A stretch of DNA of 64,000 nt from Psychrobacter sp. FDAARGOS_221 (GCF_002313155.2 NZ_NWFK02000001.1:1426001-1490000); one strand, 5' to 3'. Numbered from the stretch's first letter, positions 1-8,461 are shown. Translations and numbers: made by a program. The notes: generated by a model not told the origin, from the letters alone.

Positions 1-777
1 AGCCATCGACTCCGAAAAGCGACCGACATCATCTGCCCAATACGGCAATAACAACTCACCTTTGGTATTTATAAAATTGCATTTGTTATCTTTACACAGT
101 CTTGCCCATTTATTACCGTTAAAGTTAATCGGTGCATCATAAATCAGAGGTACGACAATTTGGTCAGAATAAGTAACCAATCCATATTTGATATCATTGG
201 TACTATCGCCGACTTTGATACCTACATCGAGAAGCTGATTATTACTATCACCAGCACTGTTAATAAAGCGATATTTGGGCTCAATGATAATTTGACCTTG
301 ACTATCAATCAGTCCGGTCTTCATATCCTCAACACTTTTACCAACCTGAATAATGGCATGTTCTTCAAAATATTGCACTCTACTCCGAAGCGGATCTACA
401 ACATCATAGATGACAGGCAGTACTATCTCACCATTATGGTTAATAAGACCTGCTTTAAAATCCTTATCAAAAGCGATAAATATGTCATCTGAAAAAAACT
501 TAAAGAGGCTATACTCTGGTGCAATAACCTCTTCTCCATCGGCATTTACCATACCAAAGCGAGTATTATCGGTATTGTCTCCCACTCTAACAACAGCGAT
601 ATCATCGTACAAACAACTTACATCAGTGTATTTTTTTCCTATAATATCAGGCTTCTTGCAATCATCTTCGACTTCAAAGTCCTCATCATAATCAGGGTCG
701 TTACCAGCAAGCGCTGAAACAGAAAAAAAGGATGCCAACATCAATGCGAGAGTGGCTTTTTTTAAGGTGAAACTCAT
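1..777 (-). CDS. WG-repeat exported protein, copy 4 (3' end outside window)
   Basis: The minus-strand frame is open from ATG at 777 to the window edge (259 codons seen), so the C-terminus is missing. Residues 1-24 are a signal peptide almost identical to those of the three upstream paralogues, with an ALA cleavage site and the acidic start GNDPDYDEDF. The rest is a chain of WG-type beta repeats of the pattern GLIN..G..V.P..YD. Cysteines near residues 40 and 55 are shared with the paralogues and could form a periplasmic disulfide. The middle of the protein differs more from copies 1 and 3 than they differ from each other. It lies 82 nt after the 65-residue gene at 860-1057. The start is supported by AAGGA in the leader. 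Function unknown; WG repeats are presumed binding modules. Confidence 0.85.
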   Translation of the reverse strand, partial: MSFTLKKATLALMLASFFSVSALAGNDPDYDEDFEVEDDCKKPDIIGKKYTDVSCLYDDIAVVRVGDNTDNTRFGMVNADGEEVIAPEYSLFKFFSDDIFIAFDKDFKAGLINHNGEIVLPVIYDVVDPLRSRVQYFEEHAIIQVGKSVEDMKTGLIDSQGQIIIEPKYRFINSAGDSNNQLLDVGIKVGDSTNDIKYGLVTYSDQIVVPLIYDAPINFNGNKWARLCKDNKCNFINTKGELLLPYWADDVGRFSESMA

Positions 778-848
778 ATTGTCGTCCTTTACAAATTATG
801 GTCTGCTATGATGCAAAAGTGAGGCATGCTATCTATAAGCTGATTAAA
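778..848 (-). repeat. Leader repeat of the WG array, copy 4
   Basis: About 70 bp lying just upstream of a WG gene start. It is nearly identical to the segments at 2657-2730, 4549-4612 and 6395-6464. It carries the ribosome binding site (AAGGACGAC on the minus strand) and a GCATGC palindrome. Each duplicated unit therefore includes its own leader. Whether it contains a promoter cannot be told by eye. Confidence 0.8.
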
Positions 849-859
849 ATATTAGATGG

Positions 860-1057
860 TTAACAGCAACTAAGCTGAAATGCTTTAAGACTAGACTCAT
901 GCCTATAATCAAAAGAAATCAGCTCAAAATATAAATCTGGATTTACAGACTCCAAATCGTCTTCTTGATATAGCCATTGCTCAAAGTCTTTTAGGCTCAA
1001 CTTTTCGGTGATAACTTGATGCATCTTTTGTTCGATTGAGAATGGGATTGTGTTCAT
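860..1057 (-). CDS. 65-residue array protein, copy 3
   Basis: A small acidic protein with no signal peptide, so probably cytoplasmic. It begins MNTIPFSIEQKMHQVI, has the core SLKDFEQWLYQEDDLE followed by NPDLYFELISFDY, and ends QLSCC. It starts 27 nt after the stop of the WG gene at 1085-2656 and is followed 82 nt later by the next WG gene, so co-transcription is likely. It differs from the copies at 2739-2936 and 4615-4812 at only a few positions, which points to a real gene under constraint. From memory, the FExWLY...LE...DLYxELIS.DY pattern resembles small proteins found near contact-dependent or polymorphic toxin genes, but I cannot name a family. An immunity or chaperone role is inference only. 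Confidence 0.8.
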   Translation of the reverse strand: MNTIPFSIEQKMHQVITEKLSLKDFEQWLYQEDDLESVNPDLYFELISFDYRHESSLKAFQLSCC

Positions 1058-1084
1058 AGTGGAAGCCTAAATAATAGCATTGGT

Positions 1085-2656
1085 CTAAAGAATCGGTTCT
1101 AAAAACTCAGCATCATCTGCCTCAATCGGATTACCCTGCACATCGAAATAAAATTTTTGACTACTTTTACTCACCTTTATACTATATACACTTGATAAAC
1201 TTGTATTCTTATCATCAAAGCCGATATCAATATCATCATATATAAAAGGTACTATGATAGTATTATCTTTATCTATCACACCCCAATATCCATTTTTCCT
1301 CAACGCCACTATCCCATCATAATCAAATCGATACTTACTACGCCAATCATCAATATCAATATTGGCATCGTCATAGTCAAAAGGGATAACTGTTTGACCG
1401 TCTCTATTAATAAAACCAAACTTGTTGTTTTTCTTGACCGCCGCTAAATCATTTTTAAATTCAACTGCTTTGTCATATTCAAAAGGAATAACTGTCTCAA
1501 AGTCACGATTAATAAAGCCCCACTTACCGTCTTTTTTTACTGTAAAAAGCTCGTCAAAAAGGGATCTCCATACAATCTTGTCAAACTTTTTAGTCGTCGC
1601 TAAATTGCCATTATTATCTAGAAAAGAAAAGTCATCTGCCTGCTGCACATAAAGTAAGTTTGGATTAACCCTTGTAATCCGTTGATACTCAAATGGCACA
1701 ATAATATTGTTATCCATATCAATCACACCGTAAGTATCACGCTGTATCTCTTCACCATATCCTTGTGTCAGATTTTCAGGGTTATAGGAAACAATCGCAC
1801 GTCCATTTTCGACGAAGAAGTCAGTATCATCGTATAAAAAAGGGATAACTATTTGCCCTGATTCATCAATATAGCCATATCGACCATTTTGCTTAACCCA
1901 AGCTTTAGATTCGTTAAATATACCAACATCATCTGCCCAATAAGGTAATAATAACTCACCCTTGGTATTTATAAAATTACAGTGCTTATCTTTACAGGCT
2001 TTTGACCATCCGTCTGTAAAATAGAAAGGCTTGTCATAGATAATTGGGACGATAATCTGACCAGAGAGGTTTATTAATCCATATTTAATATCATCCTCGC
2101 TTTTTTTAATACTAACTACTAGTACGTCACTATCAGATCCAACAGCAGAAAAAATCTCATCATATTTAGGCGAAGCAATAACCTCACCTTTTTGATTCAC
2201 TAAACCTTTTTTAACATTATTACTCTCTGAGTCTGCTATAAGTATTTCTGCGTAACCATCATGTAATACGCCAATGTCATCATAAACGGTCGGCAAAACT
2301 ACTTTGCCAGTCGTAGTGATGAGACCTTCTTTATGACCTTTCTCAATTCGTAACAAACCATCTGAAAAATACCGAATTGCTCTATATTCTGGCGCAGCTA
2401 CTTCCTCACCTTTGGCGTTAATCAGACCAAAAAGGTCATTATCTAATTCATCTTTTATGCCAAAAACAGAAACACCGTTATGCAAGCAGGTCACTAAAAT
2501 GTACTTGGTGTTTGTTCTATCAAAATCAGGTAGATTACAGTCCTCCTCGACCTCAAAATCCTCATCATAATCAGGGTCGTTACCAGCAAGCGCTGAAACA
2601 GAGAAAACGGATGCCAGCATCAATGCGAGAGTGGCTTTTTTTAAGGTGAAACTCAT
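1085..2656 (-). CDS. WG-repeat exported protein, copy 3
   Basis: 523 residues. Signal peptide 1-24 (MSFTLKKATL..., cleavage after ALA), then about eleven WG-type repeats covering the mature protein, each of the form YGLIN..GQ.I.P.IYD; clear examples are WGFINRDFETVIPFEYD and FGFINRDGQTVIPFDYDD. A cysteine pair at 40 and 57 is shared with the other copies, and a second pair lies in CKDKHC. The in-frame ATG 39 nt further upstream would spoil the signal peptide; the ATG at 2656 matches all paralogues and follows AAGGACGAC. The protein is very similar to copy 1 (4835-6394) for most of its length but has a different C-terminus. Exported beta-repeat protein; ligand and role unknown. Confidence 0.9.
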   Translation of the reverse strand: MSFTLKKATLALMLASVFSVSALAGNDPDYDEDFEVEEDCNLPDFDRTNTKYILVTCLHNGVSVFGIKDELDNDLFGLINAKGEEVAAPEYRAIRYFSDGLLRIEKGHKEGLITTTGKVVLPTVYDDIGVLHDGYAEILIADSESNNVKKGLVNQKGEVIASPKYDEIFSAVGSDSDVLVVSIKKSEDDIKYGLINLSGQIIVPIIYDKPFYFTDGWSKACKDKHCNFINTKGELLLPYWADDVGIFNESKAWVKQNGRYGYIDESGQIVIPFLYDDTDFFVENGRAIVSYNPENLTQGYGEEIQRDTYGVIDMDNNIIVPFEYQRITRVNPNLLYVQQADDFSFLDNNGNLATTKKFDKIVWRSLFDELFTVKKDGKWGFINRDFETVIPFEYDKAVEFKNDLAAVKKNNKFGFINRDGQTVIPFDYDDANIDIDDWRSKYRFDYDGIVALRKNGYWGVIDKDNTIIVPFIYDDIDIGFDDKNTSLSSVYSIKVSKSSQKFYFDVQGNPIEADDAEFLEPIL

Positions 2657-2730
2657 GGTGTCGTCCTTTACTAACTGTGGGCTGCTATGATGCAAAAGTA
2701 AGGCATGCTATCTATTGGGTGATTAAACTA
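2657..2730 (-). repeat. Leader repeat of the WG array, copy 3
   Basis: Same leader block as at 778-848, 4549-4612 and 6395-6464. It shares the variant ACTAACTGTGGGCTGC with the copy at 6395-6464, which agrees with the two downstream WG genes being the closest pair. Confidence 0.8.
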
Positions 2731-2738
2731 TTAGATGA

Positions 2739-2936
2739 TTAACAGCAACTAAGCTGAAATGCTTTAAGACTATAATCATGGCTATAATCAAAAAAAATCA
2801 GCTCAAGGTATAAATCTGGATTTACAGACTCCAACTCGTCATTTTGATATAGCCAGCTTTCAAAGTCTTTTAGGCTCAACTTTTCGGTGATAACTTGATG
2901 CATCTTTTGTTCGAGTGAAAATGGGATTGTGTTCAT
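2739..2936 (-). CDS. 65-residue array protein, copy 2
   Basis: Same family and length as 860-1057 and 4615-4812, with the same MNTIPFS start, FESWLYQNDELE core and QLSCC end. This copy is the most altered around residues 47-56 (LIFFDYSHDYS against LISLDYSHESS). It starts 22 nt after the WG gene at 2959-4548 and is followed by an 82-nt spacer and the next WG gene. The ribosome binding site is weak (an AGG in TTAGGCCTCCACT), so translation may depend on coupling to the upstream gene. Function unknown. Confidence 0.8.
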   Translation of the reverse strand: MNTIPFSLEQKMHQVITEKLSLKDFESWLYQNDELESVNPDLYLELIFFDYSHDYSLKAFQLSCC

Positions 2937-2958
2937 AGTGGAGGCCTAAATAATAGCG

Positions 2959-4548
2959 CTAGTCTAAAGACTCAGTATCGTCCGCCTCAACTGGATTACC
3001 ATCCATATCAAATAAATAAACCACATCATTTTTATGCGCTTTAATATGTAATCCAGAAATATTTAGTTCAGATGTTATGGTTATCTCATCATACTCAAAG
3101 GGCAAAACGCTCTCATTTTGTTTGTTAATCACACCCCATAACCCATCTTTACGCACTATGGCACGCCCTAGTAAAAACCGATAAGGGTCAGAAATTGTTT
3201 GATCTTCTCTGATATCTATATCAACCATATCGTAAATGTAAGGAATAACAATTTTTCCCTGATTATTAATAAAACCAAATTTATCGGACTTTACTACTGC
3301 TGCTAAGTCATCATTAAACGCTAGTGCCTGATCAAACTCAAACGGAATGACCGTTTCAAGCTCATTATTTACAAAGCCCCATTTATCACCTTTTTTAACA
3401 GTGAATAAATCGTCTGAAAGTGAATCATAAATAATATCGTCGAAATCCGCTTCTGTCACGACATTGCCATCATTATCAATAAAATCAAATGATCGTTTGC
3501 CTTGACTTTCCTTCGCCTTTTCTACATAAAATAGCGTCGGTGAGACTCGTTTAATATCCTGATATTCAAAAGGTATAATCGTATTGTTATCTGCATCTAT
3601 TACGCCATAAACCACATAATCGTTATCATCAGCTTGATCTTGCTGTATAGGCTTAATCTTCTCTGATTGATATACAGACACAATGGCACGCCCAGACATA
3701 AAGTCTTCAGCATCAAGATACCTATCAGGTATTATCATTTGACCAGAGGTATCTATATAACCATAGTTATTATCTTTTTTAACTGCGGCTCTAGACTCTG
3801 AAAAGCCGCTTGCGCTATAAACCCAGTAGGGCAATAACAGCTGACCTTTTGTATCAATATAATTATATCCACGCTCTTGATCATCCCTATAAACGCTAGA
3901 AAAGCCCTCTCTAAAACTTAGAGGTGCGTCATATATTAAAGGAGCAATAACCTCGTCAGAATAGCTAATCAAGCCATATTTAAAACCTTCACCATCTTCT
4001 ACACCCACTTGTAACACACCATCATCAACGTCGAATATATGAAAATACTTAGGCTCAACAACGATTTCTCCCTGTTTATTGATGAGTCCTGATTTAAAAC
4101 CTTTAGCGTACAGCTCTCCTATAAAAACTGGCAGATGGCCATTAAAACCATAGTCTTTATTAGGATCACCAATCATGTCAAAAATAAAAGGCAGTACGGT
4201 CTCACCTTGCTTGTTGATAAGTCCCACCTTACCGTCTATTAGCGACGCTTCGAATAAACCTTCTGTAAAGTTATTAAGATAAGCATATTTTGTGGGTATG
4301 AGCACACGGCCTTCAGCATCTACTGCACCAACCAACGTACCGACTCCATTCTTTATCCATGCCTTAGCAACGCCTTGTTTCAGGCAACCGACTTGATAAT
4401 AATCAATACCTGAATATTCTGGGCGTTCACAGTCCTTCCCGATATCAAAGTACTCATCATAAAAAGGGTCATCACCAGCATGCGCTGAAACGGAAAATAC
4501 GGATGCTAACATCAATGCAATAGTGGCTTTTTTTAAGATGAAGCTCAT
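2959..4548 (-). CDS. WG-repeat exported protein, copy 2
   Basis: 529 residues with the family signal peptide (cleavage after AHA, residues 22-24), cysteines at 40 and 55, and about eleven WG-type repeats such as VGLINKQGETVLPFIFD and YGYIDTSGQMIIPDRY. The body is clearly diverged from copies 1 and 3, yet the last ~20 residues (FDMDGNPVEADDTESLD) match copy 1 exactly at protein level and over 63 bp of DNA. It starts after AAGGACGAC in a leader shared by the array. Presumed periplasmic or secreted; no enzymatic domain is visible. Confidence 0.9.
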   Translation of the reverse strand: MSFILKKATIALMLASVFSVSAHAGDDPFYDEYFDIGKDCERPEYSGIDYYQVGCLKQGVAKAWIKNGVGTLVGAVDAEGRVLIPTKYAYLNNFTEGLFEASLIDGKVGLINKQGETVLPFIFDMIGDPNKDYGFNGHLPVFIGELYAKGFKSGLINKQGEIVVEPKYFHIFDVDDGVLQVGVEDGEGFKYGLISYSDEVIAPLIYDAPLSFREGFSSVYRDDQERGYNYIDTKGQLLLPYWVYSASGFSESRAAVKKDNNYGYIDTSGQMIIPDRYLDAEDFMSGRAIVSVYQSEKIKPIQQDQADDNDYVVYGVIDADNNTIIPFEYQDIKRVSPTLFYVEKAKESQGKRSFDFIDNDGNVVTEADFDDIIYDSLSDDLFTVKKGDKWGFVNNELETVIPFEFDQALAFNDDLAAVVKSDKFGFINNQGKIVIPYIYDMVDIDIREDQTISDPYRFLLGRAIVRKDGLWGVINKQNESVLPFEYDEITITSELNISGLHIKAHKNDVVYLFDMDGNPVEADDTESLD

Positions 4549-4612
4549 GGTGTCGTCCTTTACAAATTATGGTCTGCTATGATGCAAAAGTAAGGCATGC
4601 TATCTATTGGGT
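4549..4612 (-). repeat. Leader repeat of the WG array, copy 2 (shortened)
   Basis: Same leader block as in the other units, but the spacer to the 65-residue gene is 66 nt rather than 82 nt. The missing stretch GATTAAACTATTAGAT is bounded by near-identical TGATTAA / TGGTTAA words, so a deletion between short direct repeats is the simplest explanation. Confidence 0.75.
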
Positions 4613-4614
4613 GG

Positions 4615-4812
4615 TTAACAGCAACTAAGCTGGAATGCTTTAAGACTAGACTCATGGCTATAATCAAGAGAAATGAGCTCAAGGTATAAATCAGGATTTA
4701 CAGACTCCAAATCATCTTCTTGATATAGCCAGTTTTCAAAGTCTTTTAGGCTCAATTTTTCGATGATAACTTGATGCATCTTTTGTTCGAGTGAGAATGG
4801 GATTGTGTTCAT
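4615..4812 (-). CDS. 65-residue array protein, copy 1
   Basis: Third member of the small-protein family, differing from the copy at 860-1057 at about six of 65 residues and ending in the same QLSCC. It starts 22 nt after the WG gene at 4835-6394. It has no signal peptide or membrane segment, and an acidic central part (QEDDLESVNPDLY). Constant position behind each WG gene suggests that the two products work as a pair. Function unknown. Confidence 0.8.
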   Translation of the reverse strand: MNTIPFSLEQKMHQVIIEKLSLKDFENWLYQEDDLESVNPDLYLELISLDYSHESSLKAFQLSCC

Positions 4813-4834
4813 AGTGGATGCCTAAATAATATCG

Positions 4835-6394
4835 CTAGTCTAAAGACTCAGTATCGTCCGCCTCAACTGGATTACCATCCATATCAAATAAATAAGAGAC
4901 ACCGTTTTTGGTTGCTTTAATTTGAGAGTAGCTTTCAATAATCACATCATCATATATAAAAGGTACAATGGTATTATTATCTTTATCTATCACGCCCCAA
5001 TAACCATTTTTATACACAGCTACTACCCCATTATAATCAAACCGATACTTGCTATCAGCCAACGTACGCCAATCATTAATATCAATATTGGGATCGTCAT
5101 AATCAAAAGGGATAACTGTTTGACCGTCTCTATTAATAAAACCAAACTTTTTGTTTTTCTTTACCGCCGCTAAGTCATGTTCAAATTCAACTGCTTTGTC
5201 ATATTCAAAAGGAATGACCGTTTCAAAGTCATGATTGATATAGCCCCATTTGTCGTCTTTTTTTACGGAAAATAAATCATCAAAAACAGATCCCCACACA
5301 ATCTTGTCAAACTTTTTTTTCGTCGCTAAATTGCCATTATTATCTAGAAAAGAAAAGTCATCTGCCTTCTGCACATAAAGTAAGTTTGGATTAACCCTTT
5401 TAATCCGTTGATACTCAAATGGCACAATAATATTGTTATCCATATCAATCACACCATAAGTATCACGCTGCATATATTCATCTTCATCAAGCTCTTGTGT
5501 CAAATTAGCAGGATTATAGGATACAACCGCACGTCCATTCTCAAAAAAACCAGCATCATCGTATAAAAAAGGAATAACTATTTGCCCTGACTCATCGATA
5601 TAGCCATATCTACCCTCTTGCTTGACCCAAGCCATCGACTCGGAGAAGCTACCAACATTATTTACCCAATATGGCAATAACAACTCACCTTTATTATTTA
5701 TAAAATTACAGTGCTTGTCTTTACAAGCTCTCGCCCATCCATCTGCAGAATTCAAAGGCTCGTCATAGATAATTGGGACGATAATCTGACCAGAGAGGTT
5801 TATTAATCCATATTTAATATCCTCCTCGCTGTTTTTAACACTAACTACTAGTACGTCACTATCAGCAATGTTAGAAAAAATCTCATAATATTTAGGCTGA
5901 ACAACAACCTCACCTTTTTGATTCACTAAACCTTTTTTAACATTATTACGCTCTGAGTCTGCTATAGATATCTCTGCATAACCATCATGTAATACGCCAA
6001 TATCATCATAAACGGTCGGCAAAACTATTTTGCCAGTCGTAGTGATGAGACCTTCTTTATTACCTTTATAATTACCTTTATAAATTCGTAACAAACCATC
6101 TGAAAAATACCGAATTGCTCTATACTCTGGCGCAGCCACTTCCTCACCTTTGGCGTTAATCAGACCAAAAAGGTTATTATTTAATTCACCTTTTATGCCA
6201 AAAACAGAAACACCATTATGCAGGCAAGTCACTAAAATGTACTTGGTGTTAGTTCTATCAAAATCAGGCTTCTCACATTCCTCCTCGACTTCAAAGTCCT
6301 CATCATAATCAGGGTCGTTACCAGCAAGCGCTGAAACAGAGAAAACGGATGCCAACATTAATGCGAGAGTGGCTTTTTTTAAAGTGAAACTCAT
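4835..6394 (-). CDS. WG-repeat exported protein, copy 1 (first of the array)
   Basis: 519 residues: signal peptide 1-24, cysteines 40 and 57, about eleven WG-type repeats. From the start to roughly residue 490 it follows copy 3 (1085-2656) closely. The last ~20 residues switch to the C-terminus of copy 2 (FDMDGNPVEADDTESLD), so the gene is a mosaic. It lies first in the minus-strand array, and its leader faces the divergent WG-type gene at 6530-7612. Ribosome binding site AAGGACGAC. Exported, ligand unknown. Confidence 0.9.
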   Translation of the reverse strand: MSFTLKKATLALMLASVFSVSALAGNDPDYDEDFEVEEECEKPDFDRTNTKYILVTCLHNGVSVFGIKGELNNNLFGLINAKGEEVAAPEYRAIRYFSDGLLRIYKGNYKGNKEGLITTTGKIVLPTVYDDIGVLHDGYAEISIADSERNNVKKGLVNQKGEVVVQPKYYEIFSNIADSDVLVVSVKNSEEDIKYGLINLSGQIIVPIIYDEPLNSADGWARACKDKHCNFINNKGELLLPYWVNNVGSFSESMAWVKQEGRYGYIDESGQIVIPFLYDDAGFFENGRAVVSYNPANLTQELDEDEYMQRDTYGVIDMDNNIIVPFEYQRIKRVNPNLLYVQKADDFSFLDNNGNLATKKKFDKIVWGSVFDDLFSVKKDDKWGYINHDFETVIPFEYDKAVEFEHDLAAVKKNKKFGFINRDGQTVIPFDYDDPNIDINDWRTLADSKYRFDYNGVVAVYKNGYWGVIDKDNNTIVPFIYDDVIIESYSQIKATKNGVSYLFDMDGNPVEADDTESLD

Positions 6395-6464
6395 GTTGTC
6401 GTCCTTTACTAACTGTGGGCTGCTATGATGCAGAAGTGAGGCATGCTATCTATTAGGTAATTAA
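6395..6464 (-). repeat. Leader repeat of the WG array, copy 1
   Basis: Most upstream copy of the array leader. It lies in the short divergent region before the plus-strand gene at 6530, so any promoter for the whole array should be in or just upstream of it. Confidence 0.75.
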
Positions 6465-6473
6465 ACTATTAGC

Positions 6474-6505
6474 TGATTAAAATATTAGATGGTTAACAGC
6501 AACTA
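6474..6505 (-). repeat. Leftover 3' end of a 65-residue gene
   Basis: These 32 bp are identical to 841-872, the segment that holds the last codons and stop of the small gene at 860-1057. Here 6493-6504 reads Ser-Cys-Cys-stop on the minus strand, but nothing of the rest of the gene remains upstream. It marks the boundary of an array unit: either an upstream unit was deleted or the duplication junction lies here. Confidence 0.7.
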
Positions 6506-6529
6506 TAGCCGATATATTTGAGAAAAAAT

Positions 6530-7612
6530 ATGAAAAAATTTAAGCAACTAACTGCGCTAACTTTCTGCTCATTACTTATTCCAATCACCGCCAGCGCATC
6601 TCTAGATGCCGCTGACTGTCAGACCGTATCCTTTGACACCAGTGAGTATGATGAGCTTTGGGGCTGTCCAGACACCCCTGTTGATAGCGACTTCGTTATG
6701 ATTGCTATTAAAGATGAAAAGGCAGGGGCAATTAACTCAAAAGGCGAGATTATATTGCCCGTTATTTACGACTCCGTTCAGCCCAATTCTTATGAGAAGC
6801 TGTTAGATAACGCCGACCCATCAACCATAGAATTTAAGTACAAAGGTAATGGCGTCGCTGGAGTCATCAATGGTTTGGGTGAGGTTATTATTCCTGAATA
6901 TTCCAGTGATAATAGCATTTTAGGTCAACTGATGCTTTCTAAAACAGATGATGGCAGAAGCAAATTAACTCATATAAAAACCCACCAAAGCGTGATATAC
7001 GACCATGTTTTTCCTCTAACCTTAGGTAATGATAAAGTACCGGTTAGTAACGATGAGCTCTGGGGTATGGTTAATACCGACACCATGCAAGTTGACATAC
7101 CGTTTATCTATCAACAGCTGTTTTTTTTTGATGATGGTATAGGTGTGACCAAGCTAAATGGCAAATATGGGGCGATTGATGAACAAAATAATATAATCAT
7201 ACCTTTTATTTACAAGAACTTAACCGGCTTTGATCAGCTCTCCCGATACCCATCGCCTGTCGCAATAGCGACGCCTTATGACCAACCAAACTTTTTAGTG
7301 ATCAATAAAAAACATCAAAAAGTTGATACTCTTAGCAAGCCAACGCCTGATGCTATCGCTACCAACGTTATTGAAGATTTATTGGCCTTTAAACGAGATA
7401 ATGGGCGTACTGGGATAGCAAACTGGCAAGGTAAGATTTTGTTTGAGCCTGAAGTGGGTTTTGAGATTTTATTTATAGATGAAGAGTTTATTCATCTTGA
7501 CGAATCAGCGAATGAGATAGATGAGTCTGAAGCAACTGCAGATAATTCTAAGTTGCTTTGGTATCAGTACGATAAACAGCAACAAAAACTGACTATTACG
7601 GAAAAAGATTAA
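6530..7612 (+). CDS. Divergent WG-type exported protein
   Basis: 360 residues from the ATG at 6530 (a TTG 12 nt upstream is possible but less likely). Residues 1-23 form a signal peptide (MKKFKQLTAL..., cleavage after ASA). At least five WG-like repeats are visible, such as AGAINSKGEIILPVIYD and YGAIDEQNNIIIPFIYK. Cysteines at 30 and 46 have the same spacing logic as the DC...C pair of the minus-strand copies, so it looks like a distant paralogue. The C-terminus is acidic and non-repetitive. It is transcribed away from the array and has no 65-residue partner. Exported protein of unknown role. Confidence 0.85.
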   Translation: MKKFKQLTALTFCSLLIPITASASLDAADCQTVSFDTSEYDELWGCPDTPVDSDFVMIAIKDEKAGAINSKGEIILPVIYDSVQPNSYEKLLDNADPSTIEFKYKGNGVAGVINGLGEVIIPEYSSDNSILGQLMLSKTDDGRSKLTHIKTHQSVIYDHVFPLTLGNDKVPVSNDELWGMVNTDTMQVDIPFIYQQLFFFDDGIGVTKLNGKYGAIDEQNNIIIPFIYKNLTGFDQLSRYPSPVAIATPYDQPNFLVINKKHQKVDTLSKPTPDAIATNVIEDLLAFKRDNGRTGIANWQGKILFEPEVGFEILFIDEEFIHLDESANEIDESEATADNSKLLWYQYDKQQQKLTITEKD

Positions 7613-7718
7613 GAAAGATAAAGAGATAAAGATGAGTTGAATTGGCTGAAGACTGAGCTTGTAGGGTATCAATTTGGCTCATCTGTTACTTATATTTATT
7701 CTCTATTATGAGCTTAGT

Positions 7719-8285
7719 TTACTTTAGAGTGACCGGCAATCCTGACACCACCAAAGTCGCTTTATCCGCTACTTGCGCCAGATATTGATTGACCCAGCCT
7801 TGTAACGACACAAACTGTCGACCCTCAGCGGTACTAGCGTGTAAGCTCATACCAATTTCGTTAGAAACAACAAACAGTGTGGCGTTGTACTGGTTGGCAA
7901 AAGTGACTAGAGAATCAATGTCTTGTTTGGCTAAAATCAAGCACTGGTCAACATCATAGTCATAATCCATCACGTAATTGGTCAACCATAAAGTGACACA
8001 GTCGATAACGATAATTAGCGGTTGGTTATACTGCTTTAAATCAGACTTGTGCTGATTAAAATAGCGCTGTAACGCTTCTGCTAAATTCAAATCCGCTTCA
8101 ATGGTCGTCCACTGACGGCTCGACTCCGCCCTATCCTTAACATGGCGCTGAACACGCTCAGCAAAATTATCATCAAGCACCCGAGAAGTCGCTAGATAAT
8201 AAGGCGTGTCGCTCATATTTTCGGCTAAGCGCTCAGCATAACTGCTTTTACCTGAGCGCTCACCGCCGGTTATGTAGTGAATCAT
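7719..8285 (-). CDS. cobU: Adenosylcobinamide kinase / adenosylcobinamide-phosphate guanylyltransferase
   Basis: 188 residues, the usual CobU length. CobU phosphorylates adenosylcobinamide and then transfers GMP to it, in the nucleotide-loop assembly and salvage branch of cobalamin synthesis. Visible marks are the P-loop GGERSGKSSYAE (residues 7-18), the segment ATSRVLDDNFAERVQRH in which His48 aligns with the guanylylated histidine of the family, and the later VTLWLTNYV and VSNEIG motifs. No other cob genes lie nearby, so it stands alone here; cobS/cobT would have to be elsewhere. Cytoplasmic. Confidence 0.93.
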   Translation of the reverse strand: MIHYITGGERSGKSSYAERLAENMSDTPYYLATSRVLDDNFAERVQRHVKDRAESSRQWTTIEADLNLAEALQRYFNQHKSDLKQYNQPLIIVIDCVTLWLTNYVMDYDYDVDQCLILAKQDIDSLVTFANQYNATLFVVSNEIGMSLHASTAEGRQFVSLQGWVNQYLAQVADKATLVVSGLPVTLK

Positions 8286-8461
8286 TTAAACGCAATCCTT
8301 TTTAAACACTACCCTACTTAGATGCGACTCTACTTAAAAGCAACAACTGGTGCAAAGTTTAAAAACTATAAAGTAAGTTTTGACTGAGTATAACAACCTT
8401 TCTCCTTTTAAATAAAAAAAGCGTTTGAGATATTTATTATTTTTTGCTTGTCATATACCCC

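Noticed and set aside
4922..5173. 83-codon plus-strand open frame
   Set aside because: It is antisense to the WG gene at 4835-6394 and only mirrors its repeat codons; no ribosome binding site.
1..6394. Repeated DNA resembling a CRISPR array or transposon repeats
   Set aside because: The repetition is due to duplicated coding units with intact frames; there are no regular short repeats with spacers, and no transposase or terminal inverted repeats.
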